Below, piece after piece: positions 20,882 to 32,740 of a stretch of DNA of 64,000 bases. The DNA is from Amaurobius ferox. Its lineage: Eukaryota > Arthropoda > Arachnida > Araneae > Amaurobiidae. The notes beneath the pieces are model-generated. The model was not told the origin of the DNA and searched no databases. It saw only the letters and a list, made by a program, of their open reading frames with translations. The stretch covers positions 93,786,914 through 93,850,913 of the forward strand of contig OX578138.1 of assembly GCA_951213105.1 (NCBI GenBank), given 5' to 3'. The stretch's first letter is position 1, and each line of letters starts with the position of its first letter. Both the position numbers and the translations under genes were made by a program.

Positions 20882-22685
20882 TTACCATTTTGGGGGACAT
20901 AGTCATAATTCATAAATCTAGCCATAGACTGTAGAATATCAATCATGAACTAGCCATTTTTATTTTTTAATCCAAAATTAGGAATCTTCTTAAATTCATT
21001 GAATAAATTAACCAACTATTTTTTATGTTGACATACACTCTGTTACAAAAAAATATATTCACTCATATGAAATGACGCTACTGCCAGGAAACTCGGCATG
21101 TATTCGTCATATGAGGAGCTATGCAAATGAGTAGAATTTGGGAGCAAAGAAACATTTTATTTAAGAAATGGTGGGTATTTATATATATGATATCAAGATT
21201 GAAAATGCATCAGCACGGGGGTAACTTGCCCCTCTTGAGGGGGAGGCTAATGGCGTCATGAACATAGAAATTGTATCGCGGCTATTTTTCACAACAAAGA
21301 TTGAAACTGTTTAAGTTTTATGATTATTGAACCATAATTACCCCTTTATGTATATATATGCCAATTTTTTTCCTATGCTGCCATGTTAAAAAGTTTTTGT
21401 TCGCATTTCAAAAAAATACTATGTAGTTCTAGATTTTTATTATAACAAAGCCGGATATAAATATTCGTGAAAACCCACTAATATTTGTGGTACCTATTGT
21501 CTACAAGAGAAATCGATCACAGACAGGCAGACAGACGGACATTACTCCAAAAATAGGCACAGCCTATTCAGGAGATTTTAAAATATATAATGGCATAAAA
21601 TCTCGAAATCAAAAATGTTCGTGAAAACAAAACTTTCTCTGTACTATATAAAATGAAAAAAGAAAAATTGAATGAATAGATTTAAAGCAGTGATTAACAC
21701 TACTTTATATCTCTGCCAAAACCAAGTACATTTTAAAGTTATTTATAATATTTAACGATTTTTCTGAAATAGCGAAGTAGAACTTTATTGCGTCAGATTA
21801 CCATTGGTAAAATTTCCCACGACTGTAAACAGTGTATTTTCATGCCAGATTTCACCATAGCCTGCTAACATTATCTGAAAGTATATTATGCATTTCAATT
21901 ACCTACGATTTTATTTATATATTTATATATATGATATAAATAGAATATCAATCATGAACTAGCCATTTTTATTTTTTAATCCAAAATTAGGAATCTTCTT
22001 AAATTCATTGAATAAATTAACCAACTATTTTTTATGTTGACATACACTCTGTTACAAAAAATATATTCACGCATGTGAAATGACGCTACTGCCAGGAAAC
22101 TCGGCATGTATTCGTCATATGAGGAGCTATGCAAATGAGTAGAATTTGGGAGCAAAGAAACATTTTATTTAAGAAATGGTGGCAACAAGAAAATTGCATT
22201 TTAGTAAGATGTAAAATCTCCCCCGATAATTATACAAGCTGATATTCGGTTCGCCACAGAGTTATTGAAATTGTTTATGTCCCTCGGAGGATGATTTTAT
22301 CACAAATGCTTCTATTAGTCCGTTAATTCTGTGGTATTCATAGAAGGCTACAACTGCATCCAAACATGTCCCAGACATATTCTTTAGTGATAAGTCTATG
22401 GACCTAGAAGCCCATGGGAGGGCATAAAATCCTCCAGGGCATTGTTGAGAAAGTCGTGCAGTGATCGTCCGACCTACCTTCGGGTAGGTCGGACGATCTG
22501 GGTCGAAAGAAAGACAGAAATATATCCTCTAGTTATGTTGTAAACCAATCTGACGGCTTGCTGGTACGTCGATGACATTCTGCAGTCGATGTTTTGTCTA
22601 AGTTAATTCAATCAGGTTCCATTTACCAGTAAGACAACGTTCGACAACATACTGCACGACTTTCTCAACAATGCCCTGGAGGATT
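20882..22685 (+). repeat. Tandem unit U1 (X-A-B-A-C), intact
   Basis: The unit is 1,804 bp long. Segment X begins TTACCATTTTGGGGGACATA. A (about 238 bp; first copy near 20,939-21,175, second near 21,946-22,183) begins AATATCAATCATGAACTAGC and ends GAAATGGTGG. B (21,176-21,945) lies between the A copies. C (22,184-22,685) begins CAACAAGAAAATTGC and contains inverted repeats and a hairpin. U1 lacks the 12-kb insertion found in U2 and so preserves the empty site at 21,794-21,795. No gene is recognisable in the unit. Confidence 0.92.
22468..22503 (+). repeat. Perfect hairpin: 16-bp stem, TTCG loop (U1 copy)
   Basis: GATCGTCCGACCTACC, loop TTCG, then the exact complement. It is followed by CTGGGTCGAAAGAAAG, which resembles the 3' end and tail of the window's SINEs. 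Probably a derivative of the SINE 3' stem-loop rather than a terminator. Confidence 0.9.
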
Positions 22686-23598
22686 TTACCATTTTGGGGG
22701 ACATAGTCATAATTCATAAATCTAGCCATAGACTGTAGAATATCAATCATGAACTAGCCATTTTTATTTTTTAATCCAAAATTAGGAATCTTCTTAAATT
22801 CATTGAATAAATTAACCAACTATTTTTTATGTTGACATACACTCTGTTACAAAAAAATATATTCACTCATATGAAATGACGCTACTGCCAGGAAACTCGG
22901 CATGTATTCGTCATATGATGAGCTATGCAAATGAGTAGAATTTGGGAGCAAAGAAACATTTTATTTAAGAAATGGTGGGTATTTATATATATGATATCAA
23001 GATTGAAAATGCATCAGCACGGGGGTAACTTGCCCCTCTTGAGGGGGAGGCTAATGGCGTCATGAACATAGAAATTGTATCGCGGCTATTTTTCACAACA
23101 AAGATTGAAACTGTTTAAGTTTTATGATTATTGAACCATAATTACCCCTTTATGTATATATATGCCAATTTTTTTCCTATGCTGCCATGTTAAAAATTTT
23201 TGTTCGCATTTCAAAAAAATACTATGTAGTTCTAGATTTTTATTATAACAAAGCCGGATATAAATATTCGTGAAAACCCACTAATATTTGTGGTACCTAT
23301 TGTCTACAAGAGAAATCGATCACAGACAGGCAAACAGACGGACATTACTCCAAAAATAGGCACAGCCTATTCAGGAGATTTTAAAATATATAATGGCATA
23401 AAATCTCGAAATCAAAAATGTTCGTGAAAACAAAACTTTCTCTGTACTATATAAAATGAAAAAAGAAAAATTGAATGAATAGATTTAAAGCAGTGATTAA
23501 CACTACTTTATATCTCTGCCAAAACCAAGTACATTTTAAAGTTATTTATAATATTTAACGATTTTTCTGAAATAGCGAAGTAGAACTTTATTGCGTCA

Positions 23599-24270
23599 CA
23601 CTGTAAAAAAAAGCACTGTTAATTTTACAGCAAAAAGTCCTGGCAATTTGGGCGCCAGGACTTTTTGCTGTAAATTTTACAGTACTACTGTAAAATTCCA
23701 CTGCACTTTTTGCTGTAATTTTTACAGTGTTTATTACTGTAAATTTTACAAACAATTGTAATTTTTACAGCAGTTTTTACTGTATTTTTTACAGTGCTTT
23801 AAACTGTAAATTTTACAGTACTTCTGTAAAATTCTACTGCACTTTTTGCTGTATTTTTTACAGCGTTTTATACCGTAAATTTTTCAAAAAATTGAAAATT
23901 TTACTGCAGTTTTTACTGTATTGTTTACAACGCTTTAAACTGTATATTTTACGATACTTCTGTAAAATTCTACTGCACGTTTTGCTGTACTTTTTACAGT
24001 GTTTAATGCTGTAAATTTTACAAAAAATGGTACATTTTTACAGTGCTTTATACTGTATTTTCTACAGTACGTCTGTAAAATTCTACTGCACTTTTTATTG
24101 TATTTTTTACATTGCTGTATACTGTATATTTTACAATACTCTTCTACCCCACATTTTATTGTATTTTTATAGTGTTTTACATAATAAATTAACAGTATTT
24201 TTGTAAAATTCTACTACACATTTTGCTACATTTTATACTTTAAATGTTAAAAAAAATGTCTAATTTTGAC
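23599..24270 (+). repeat. Sub-terminal tandem array of TTTTACAG/CTGTAAAA motifs
   Basis: A unit of about 135 bp containing GTAAAATTCTACTGCACTTT, TTGCTGTATTTTTTACAG and ACTGTAAATTTTACA recurs about five times with increasing divergence to the right. The motifs are short palindromes. In CACTA elements such sub-terminal repeats bind transposase; that role here is inferred from position only. A 95-codon frame in it follows the repeat and is not a gene. Confidence 0.85.
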
Positions 24271-27200
24271 AGGATATTTGTAAATAGCTGATAGCATGTT
24301 AACAAAGTTTTTTTTTTTTTTTGTATTATTTTAATGGAATTTTTTACTGCAAATGTTACCAGTGCTGCAAATATTTTACAGTATTAACAACTTTTTAAAT
24401 CGCGAACGTTACAAAAATGCTTTAGAATATGACTATTTATCACAAATTTTGCCTAATTATTTTAAACCTAATGTAAGTTTAAAACATTTTACATACGATA
24501 TGTTATATTTTAATGAATTTCTTTTTTTTTTTTTAATCAATATATTTCCATACTGCATTTGCTGTCCTTTGTAAAATATATAGAGTAGATATATTGGAAA
24601 AAAATTAAATTTAATTTGTTATTTTTCACTTTAAAGAAATATACTTTCAATTGTATGCAGCGTTAATGAATTACATATTAGACATAATCAAAATTAAATT
24701 CTAATAAAATAATTGAAAATTCAATAAGGAATTGTTAAATTTTTCTTGCTTTAAGATAATTCATATTTAATATTTTAGATATGTAGTTTTGACAATTCTA
24801 ACTGCTTTGTCTTCAGCTACATATGTGATCTTAAAAGGAAGTTGTATACACCTTTATCGAATTTGTGTCATTATCAGAGAGAACAATAGATCTATTTTAT
24901 CATGTATATGGATACCATACAACTTTTTCCAGGAGAGAGCAAACTCCAGAATAAAATATACACCAACAAGCTTGATCCCTGTCTTTGTGACCTTTAACAT
25001 CCCGCGGTTTGGGAGTGCAAGTTCCCCCTTTTGCCCTCCCCTATGTGTATAAATTGTGCAAGCCTAGTTTCGAAAATAATACACCAGGACTGGTCAATGT
25101 TGAGAAGTGACCCATTGAAACGCATTCGATACTTTAATCCTATTTGTAAGAAATGCCATTCCCCCCCCCCCCCCCCCCCATCGAAAATATTTTTTTTTTG
25201 CTTGTACATATAGGCCTAAAGTTATCGAAGCTATTTAGAATTATATATTTTGCTTAGGGAGCAAAATTTTTCAGCTTATCAAAACTCCCCGTTATAGAAA
25301 TTCCGAATTATCATAGTCTCATACATTTTTCTGATATAATAGTTGATACACTACACATCTGATAGATATGCTGGTGCCCTATTCCCATCTATTGAGATGT
25401 TTATAACTTAAAATTCAATAAGTTCAACTTTCAAATCCAAACAACTTTTTAAACTAATACACAATTTTGTGCAGTAGGGTGATTTTCAAATGAATTGCCT
25501 TTTTTAGCTTTGCATCATATATAATTGTGATTTAGATTATAAATAAAATTATACTCTTATTAATTTTTTGTAATATTTTTTTATACTAGATAAGAAGGAA
25601 CAATATGGCTTCCATTAGCTTTGTTACCAACTGCAGAAATCAAAACCCATTTAAAATAATAGTAGCAACACTTCTGAGGTAACACTCATGAGATGTACAG
25701 GGGTCACATATTAAATTTAAATCTTAGAATATTAATAATTATAGTTTAAAGAAATCACTTGCAATTTTGTTAATCAAAATGTAAAACCATATTTTTTAAT
25801 TCGTATACAGAAGCTAATCTAGTTTGAAAGCATAAAAATATACATTCTTAAGTGTAGTGTTTTGAGTTGGGACATGCAAATTTATTACAAAATCACAGGC
25901 GAAAATATTAAATGCAAAACTTTTGATATATTTATAATAAAAATAAATTTATAAAATATCAAGGATCATAGTGAATTATCTGAAAATTTTAGGTAGGAAA
26001 TTAAGAAATTTTTTTAGGATATTTAAAATGTTAGAAAATGAAGAAATTTCAAACTATAAGGCAGAATGGGATCCCTACAATATGAAATGGAAATCAAAAG
26101 TTACATTGCAGATGTTTTACAAATGATTACTGAAATGCTTAAGAAATATAACAAGGCTTCCCCCCCCCCACATTTAAAAAAAAATTTAATTTAGTAATAT
26201 GTGCTATGTCATTAAAAAGTTATTTACGTATAGCAACATAATATTCCTCAAAAAAAGTTTATTTAAACATTAAAATACTATTGAGGAATTTGTGTTTACA
26301 TAATTATGTGCCATAAAATATGTCTCAATATCAACAATTTTAAAAGCAAAATAGCAAATCAGGGTGTAAAATAACTGGTATCGCATCGCTGTTGGTGATG
26401 CAAAATCTGCTTTCTGTGATGAAATCTTAAATATTTATGGTAAAAGTGTGATACACAATTAAAAAAAAATATTGTTGGCTGCAAATTTGTTTTACATGTC
26501 ATTCACATATTAATACATGCAAATGCTTCATTTAACAGAGATGCATCAAAATCCACCAAAAACAATGACTAAACTCTGTAAACACAACACCATACAGCTT
26601 TAGCGAATCCTGTTCTCTATGCATCCTGATATGCAACTTAGTAGCATTAGCCTCTCTGCTGCCAACAGCTGTAAAAATGCCAAAAAGAAAAGAAATTTAC
26701 AAAATTTCCAAATATACGCTGTGTAATAAATACTCATGTTACTGCTAGTATTAAATGTCAAAGTTGAAATTGAGAGTCTTTTTAGTTATGCAATATTCTT
26801 TTACAAGAGTTACTAAAAAATTTTAACACTAGAGTTTGTTGATAGTACAGAGTTAATCATATAAATATTAAAAAGAATCAATGTAAAAAATTGAAATAGC
26901 AAAATATTAATTTGAAACAGAATCAAACTTGTACACTGAAAGCACATAACCTCACATTGTGCTGACAAATTTATACATCCTTTTCCCCTTCATGAAATGA
27001 CTGTATTAGGCACTTCAAAAGCTAGAATTCTTCATCTAGAAGTCTGGTTAAACATTTGATGTTTTAAATTTTATTTTGAAATAAATGAGAGAAAAATATA
27101 AGTAAAAAGTGTTGGACATCAAAAGGGTAGTTTATTTTTGGAATGACACAGACATAAAAAAAATTACAACAATTTGAAATGGAATGTACACTCGTTGCTG

Positions 27201-27724
27201 AAGAAGATCCTTTGACTTTTCATTTGATTTCGTTCCACAGCTAGGGTTGATGAAGCACAAACATCTGAAAAATAATACAAATTTATATCCATCAGTAGTG
27301 ACATTTAAGTATTTTTTTTTTCATCAACTATTTGCATAAATTTTAGTAAGTCGGACCAATTAAATATTATGAATGAACTTTCTTGCATCATATCATACGT
27401 ATGCGAAGTATAAGCTATATTGGCATTGTTCCTTATCTCTTTCTCGTACATTTGCCAGATAATGGCACTGTAAGAGAGCTGGTCGGCATAATTGCCAAAT
27501 TATCTGTTGTACTGTAGCATGCCTAGTATTTGGGTTCATAATTTATATTGCTATATTATAAAATCTTAAGTCTAAAACATTCTTGAATTTGAGTAATTTT
27601 GTTCACACTCATAGAAAGTAGTTCGGAATCTTTCTAATGCGATATCGAATAGACACAACCACACGGAGATGCACACTACCATGAAGTGAGAATATATTAT
27701 TCATATACATAATTTTTGCATTTT
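24271..27724. other. A+T-rich interior of the 12-kb element
   Basis: No protein family was recognised. It contains T runs (24,308-24,321; 24,519-24,535), a long C run (25,160-25,179) and a shorter one (26,160-26,169). A short minus-strand segment near 27,175-27,270 (TTTTTCAG acceptor-like motif followed by balanced-composition sequence) could be a decayed exon but has no recognisable product. Confidence 0.45.
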
Positions 27725-29130
27725 TACTTTCCCTGCAATACATGGTAATGTATAGGGAAAGTATTGGAATCATACCGAAAATCACAACTCGAGTTTTCGA
27801 CGGATCTACACGTTTCGAGACCCCTAGAATACGAAAAAACCATTTTTAGCGTGACGTCTGTGCGTGTGTATGTCTGTCTGTGTGTCTGTCTGTCTGTCTG
27901 TGTGTCTGTCTGTGTGTCTGTCTGTCTGTGCAGATTTTGTATCCACTGTAACTAAAAAACTAATGGACCGAATTTCACAAAATTTGGTAGGTAAGTCACT
28001 TGTGGGCGGGGCTGGTGCTGATTAGTTTTGGGTACGATTCGGAATAAAAGAACCCGCATTTTTTTGCGAAATGGCCCGCAAAAGCTTGTATCCACTCTAG
28101 CTGAAAAACTAATGGACCGAATTTCACAAAATTCGGTAGATGAGTCACGTATAGGTCACTCTGGTGCTGATTAGATTTTGGTACGATTCGGAAAAAAATA
28201 ACCTGCCTTTTTTTGCAAAACGGCCCGCAAAAATCTTCAAAATCTAAACTAAAGAACTAGGTATACTCAGATATATCCATAAAATGCCCGTTTAATACGT
28301 AATGTTTAACGACGAAAATAATAAGACCAACCCCATTACACTAGGACTAGCCGTTCTCGAGATATTTTAGTTTTTCGTACTTTCCCTACGCCACCTTTGA
28401 AAATAAGCCCGGTTACCGAATGAGAACGAAAATTCAATAAAAGTGAAATAAATGTAATTAAAATAAAGAGAACGTGGATATAAGTCTGCAGGGAAAGTGT
28501 CTGTCTGTCTGTCTGTCTGTGTCTGTCTGTCTGTGCAGATTTTGTATCCACTCTAACTAAAAAATTAATGGACCGAATTTCACAAAATTTTGTTGCTAAG
28601 TCACTTGTGGCCGGGGCTGGTGCTGATTAGTTTTGGGTACGATTCGGAATAAAAGAACCCGCCTTTTTTGTGAAATGGCCCGCAAAAGCTTGTATCCACT
28701 GTAGCTGAAAAACTAATGGACCGAATTTCACAAAATTCGGTAGATGAGTCACGTATAGGTCACCCTGGTGCTGATTAGATTTTGGTACGATTCAGAAAAA
28801 AATAACCTGCCTTTTATTGCAGAATGGCCCGCAAAAAATATCAAAATCTAAACTAAAAAGCTACGTATGCTCAAATATATCCATTAAATGCTTGTTTAAT
28901 GCGTAATTTTTAACGAAGAAAAGAATAAGACCAACCCCATTACATTAGGACTAGCCGTTCTCGAGATATATTAGTTTTTTCGTATTTTTCCACGCCACCT
29001 TTGAAAATAAGTCCAGTTATCAAATGAGAACGAAAATTGAATTGAAAGTGAATTAAATTTAATTGAAATAAATAGAACGTGGATATAAGTTTGCAGGGAA
29101 AGTCATGTGCTGCCCACATCAGATTTTTAT
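27725..29130 (+). mobile_element. Family Q element, full length with internal duplication
   Basis: The left end is the imperfect palindrome ACTTTCCCTGCAATACATGG...GTATAGGGAAAGT (27,727-27,763). A TGTCTGTCTG microsatellite follows (27,858-27,930). The main block contains ACTAATGGACCGAATTTCAC, GGTGCTGATTAG and GCCCGCAAAA. The block then repeats from a second TCTG microsatellite (28,498-28,535) to 29,090. The right end is GGGAAAGTCATGTGCTGCCC and ACATCAGATTTTT (29,096-29,130). Both ends are present, so this copy defines the family best. No transposase. Confidence 0.75.
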
Positions 29131-29389
29131 TTATGTAATGCAGTTAAGCCCCTAACATATTATGAAGTATCAAATACCTAGAAGAAAAAAATCTCCCACG
29201 AGACATGAAAACAAATATCCAGTTTTTATGAAAATGAAGTTATAGTTTCAAAACAATATTATAAAATTTCTATTATTTATTTAGGCACTTAGAATGATTT
29301 AGCTACATTAGAAACATATTAGAGCATTATTATAACTTAATATAGATTGTTATATTCATATATTAAGTTTTATGAAAAAACTTACCTTT

Positions 29390-29570
29390 GAATGACTTCC
29401 AATGTGGCAGACACGCATTTCCCCTGGGTACTTTATATTCAATAGAAAAAATACGGCAAATAACATCAAAAATTCATCTTTAAGAACTTTTATGCCATAA
29501 GTCGTCACCACATCACATCATCAAGGAGGGTAGAGTGTTCACAATTCAAGATGGTATCACCTATATATAA
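29390..29570 (-). pseudogene. Possible decayed exon of unknown gene
   Basis: The minus strand has a strong donor-like TCATTCAAAG|GTAAGTTTTTT (boundary near 29,384) and an acceptor-like TATATATAG near 29,565. Between them, two frames read DTILNCEHSTLLDDVMW and, after a shift, LKDEFLMLFAVFFLL with NIKYPGEM. The flavour (hydrophobic helix followed by a KYP motif) resembles part of uncharacterised animal proteins, but no named family can be assigned. The frame break makes it non-functional as written. Confidence 0.25.
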
Positions 29571-29638
29571 AAAAAGAGCAAGACAAATGAGATACATTTA
29601 CTATAGCTATATATAACTAATGCAAGTTGTCATATATA

Positions 29639-30387
29639 CAGGCTCGTATTTCCCATTAGGCCAACTAGGCCCATGCCTAGAGCGCAAAAACATAAAGGAT
29701 CTTTTATGTTTTATAGAAACGCCATGCGCTTCGAATCTATGCAGTAATAAATACAAAAACAAGAAACGCTTGTGTACATTAACATCTGTCCTTTTCTTAT
29801 CTTTTACACATTGTTAAAGATGGTAATTTGCAAAGCATTTTCCAAATGTGGACACTATTCTCAGAATAGTGTTAGGTATGGCCATCACAAATTGTGCAGA
29901 GGAATGTACGTTTTCGACTTTGAAGATTGTCAAAAACTACCAAAGAAACTTCATGGGCAATGTCAAATTGAATGCTCTGGCTATTCTGGCAATCGAAAAT
30001 GACCTGACATCTACACTCAACTTTCAAGAAGTATCAGATAAGTTTTCTAAAACCAAGCAGCGTTGAAAAGTGTAAACAACCAGAAAGTAAAAACAACGAG
30101 AAAGACTCTTTTATGATATACGCACAGTATATATTATTTGATGAACTAAATCCTTTTTTACTATTCTAAAATGTTTAACGTTAACATAAGAAATCAAAAA
30201 AAATAATTTAAAACATCTGTTCCATGTGTTATTTTTTAAACCAACTGTAATAAATTGTTGATTCACTAATTAAGCTTCATTTAGTTAAGTTTTATTTTTA
30301 ATTTAGGGAGGAAGGGGTGGAGAAGGAGGAAGAGGAGGGTATGGACTTGGGGGGGGGGGATGTGCCACACTCCTAAAAGCGAACCTG
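29639..30387 (+). mobile_element. hAT transposon, internally deleted, with 8-bp target duplication
   Basis: CATATATA stands on both sides (29,631-29,638 and 30,388-30,395), an exact 8-bp target duplication. The ends are short imperfect inverted repeats: CAGGCTCGTATTT on the left and CAGGTTCGCTTTT from the right on the other strand. hAT elements have 8-bp duplications and CAG-type ends. At 749 bp it is far shorter than an autonomous hAT (about 2.5-4 kb), but it keeps the transposase C-terminus. It sits inside the 12-kb element, so it inserted after that element was formed. Confidence 0.88.
29848..30066 (+). pseudogene. hAT transposase C-terminal dimerisation domain
   Basis: The frame ends with ITNCAEECTFSTLKIVKNY, then LNALAILAIENDL and a short basic tail before the stop at 30,064-30,066. 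It matches the hAT dimerisation region, in which an (A)ER(S)FS-L-K--K---R-(M)---L--LA---I/E pattern is conserved; here EECTFSTLK replaces ERSFSxLK. The zinc finger, the catalytic core and the insertion domain are absent because of the internal deletion. It resembles the ZMYM1-like hAT lineage common in animals. Confidence 0.75.
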
Positions 30388-30395
30388 CATATATA

Positions 30396-31094
30396 AATGT
30401 GGTTACTAACCGCAAAGTATTAAGCAAGGTATTGGTGATATAAAATTAGATTTTCATGATATTTCAAAAATTAGTAACTGATAAATGGTACAAAACATTT
30501 AAAGCTCATAAATATTTCAACAGAGAATATTTGCAAGTATAGAGTTCCTACAGCTGAGTATAGCAAATTTTGCCAAAACATACACAACAAAACTTTAGGT
30601 AAATATATTTTTAAACAAGGAAATTACTTTATTAATACATGAAAATCATTAAAAAATCTTATCCAATGCAAACAGATAGCAAAATTAAAATATATTACCA
30701 CATGTACCATGGATCGAGTAAAATTGCAGAGCTAAATAATTTTGCGTTAAAAAATTCAGCAATTCTTATACAACTCATCATACAATCACTTGTTTTGTTT
30801 ACATTTTGCATATGTTAAAATTAGGCTTTGTTGAAGAAATAATCAAAATTTAATGATCATTTAAAACAAAAAATATTGTAATTGCATAGGCATAGAATTT
30901 AGAAATACAGATAATATGCAAAAATAAAATGGTTTTAGGCCGGATGCACCACTAAATATAAATATATATATGACTAGAAAATATACATACACTACATATA
31001 TATATACTAAATATAAATATACATATGACTAGAAAATATACATACACTACATATAAATATACTAAATATAAATATACAACACTAAATATAAATA
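30396..31094. other. A+T-rich stretch with a small tandem repeat
   Basis: At about 30,950-31,090 the phrases CTAAATATAAATATA and GACTAGAAAATATACATACA recur two or three times. Otherwise no feature was recognised. Confidence 0.55.
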
Positions 31095-32629
31095 CAAGAA
31101 AGATCAATCATGCATAAAACATTGATTATAAAATACATTCAAACTGTAATTTTATTTAAACATCTCTAATATATGATACATTCAGCAGCGATATTTTTTT
31201 AATTATTATAACTACAATAACTTATTTTATTACATTATTTTATTTAGAACTACAATAATTTATTTTGCTTGAAAAATTAAAACCATGGAGGTAGTATTTT
31301 CTAACTCCATGCTTATAAAACTTCCTTGAAATAGCCCCCCATAAATTTTGTCCAAGTTTCGAGTTTCTAAGACCAGGGGTTGTCGAAATATTAATGAACA
31401 AGAAAGATCAATCATGCTTAAAGCATTGATTATGAAACACTTTCCAACTTCAATGCAATTTTATTTAAACATGTCTAAAATGCAATACAGTCCTCGATAA
31501 TATTTTAAAACTTATCACAATACTACATTTATTTATTATATTTGAAACCTTAAACCTTCATCGAAAAAAATTAACTTCATTCAAATGACGGCATTAAAGT
31601 ATAAATTGCCTGGTTTAAATATCTCTAAAATGTGATACATTCCTCGGTAATAATTTTAGAATTATCATAATACTACGATAATTTATTATATTTGAAAACT
31701 TCATCCAAAACAACTGAAATTCATTCAAATGACCTCATAAAAAAATAACACGCCTGGCTCTCTCTATAAAAGCAACATTTCATTCATAAATAATTCCCCC
31801 ATTCATGTCATTCATCACAATACTATAATAATTTATTTTATTTAAAAATTAAGACCATTGAGCTACAAGTAAGTAATCTCTATGCGTAAAACTTCAGCGA
31901 AAAATATCGTCCTTCTCTTTCTAAAATCAATGAATATTTCATTCATATCAGCTAAGCAGACTCCATGGACTAAATTATTTTGTGTTAAAGAATTACAGCG
32001 ATTCTAATACAACTCATTCTATATATTTTGCTGTTTACATTTTACATAGGTGAAAAATAGGCTTAATAGTAGAAATAATCATATTTGGATGAGCATTTAA
32101 ACTGAAATATATTGTCATTGCGTTGTTTTAGTATGTAGATGCACAGAATTTAGGCAAAAATAAAGTAGTTTTAAGACGGATACAACACTCAATATGAATT
32201 AAAAAGAACTTTAAAAATCACGATTTTGACACAAGATGGATGCCATATATCATTTTGAAGTGGGTCATGTGATCGTTTCATATCATGGACACGTGATCGC
32301 TTTATATAAGAGGTGTTATTATTTTAATTTTTATTTAAAAAACTACTGAATATATTTCGCTGAATTTTTTTTTATATATTTTATGGAAGAATTTGAATAT
32401 TGCCTAAAATTTTCGAAGCAATTTGTGAATTTTAAATCCGCTTAAAAACTGCTTGAAAAATTAGGTCCCATAGGGCTCAATGTATTCCATTTTTTCAACC
32501 CGTGTTCAATCCAAAACTAATTGTGTGATATTATTCATTTATATTCCCATAGGTCCTATAGACAGTCTGAACAACATACTAAAATTTCATTTTGATTAAG
32601 TCATTTTTACGGCAGTTATCGTGCTAACG

Positions 32630-32663
<34 letters not shown>

Positions 32664-32740
32664 ATGAACAAAGTCATAAACACTTTTCAACTTTGTTGTA
32701 AAGTGTTAAAAACGGAACTTTTTCTTAGGAGATCTACTCT
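31095..32740 (+). repeat. Family S-R repeat, copy 2
   Basis: The S part starts at 31,095 (GAAAGATCAATCATGCATAA) and contains internal partial repeats near 31,400 and 31,610. The R part (32,330-32,710) has TTTTCGAAGCAATTTGTGAA, ACTAATTGTGTGATATTATT, GCAGTTATCGTGCTAACGG and an (ACAG)n run at 32,630-32,663. From about 32,700 it passes into Helitron-like sequence. Confidence 0.6.

Noticed and set aside
25160..25179. C run as a functional i-motif or promoter element
   Set aside because: No gene start lies nearby, and similar C or G runs occur at several repeat edges; slippage is the simplest explanation.
29620..29817. 65-codon frame at the left end of the hAT element
   Set aside because: It crosses the target duplication and the terminal inverted repeat and shows no transposase motif.
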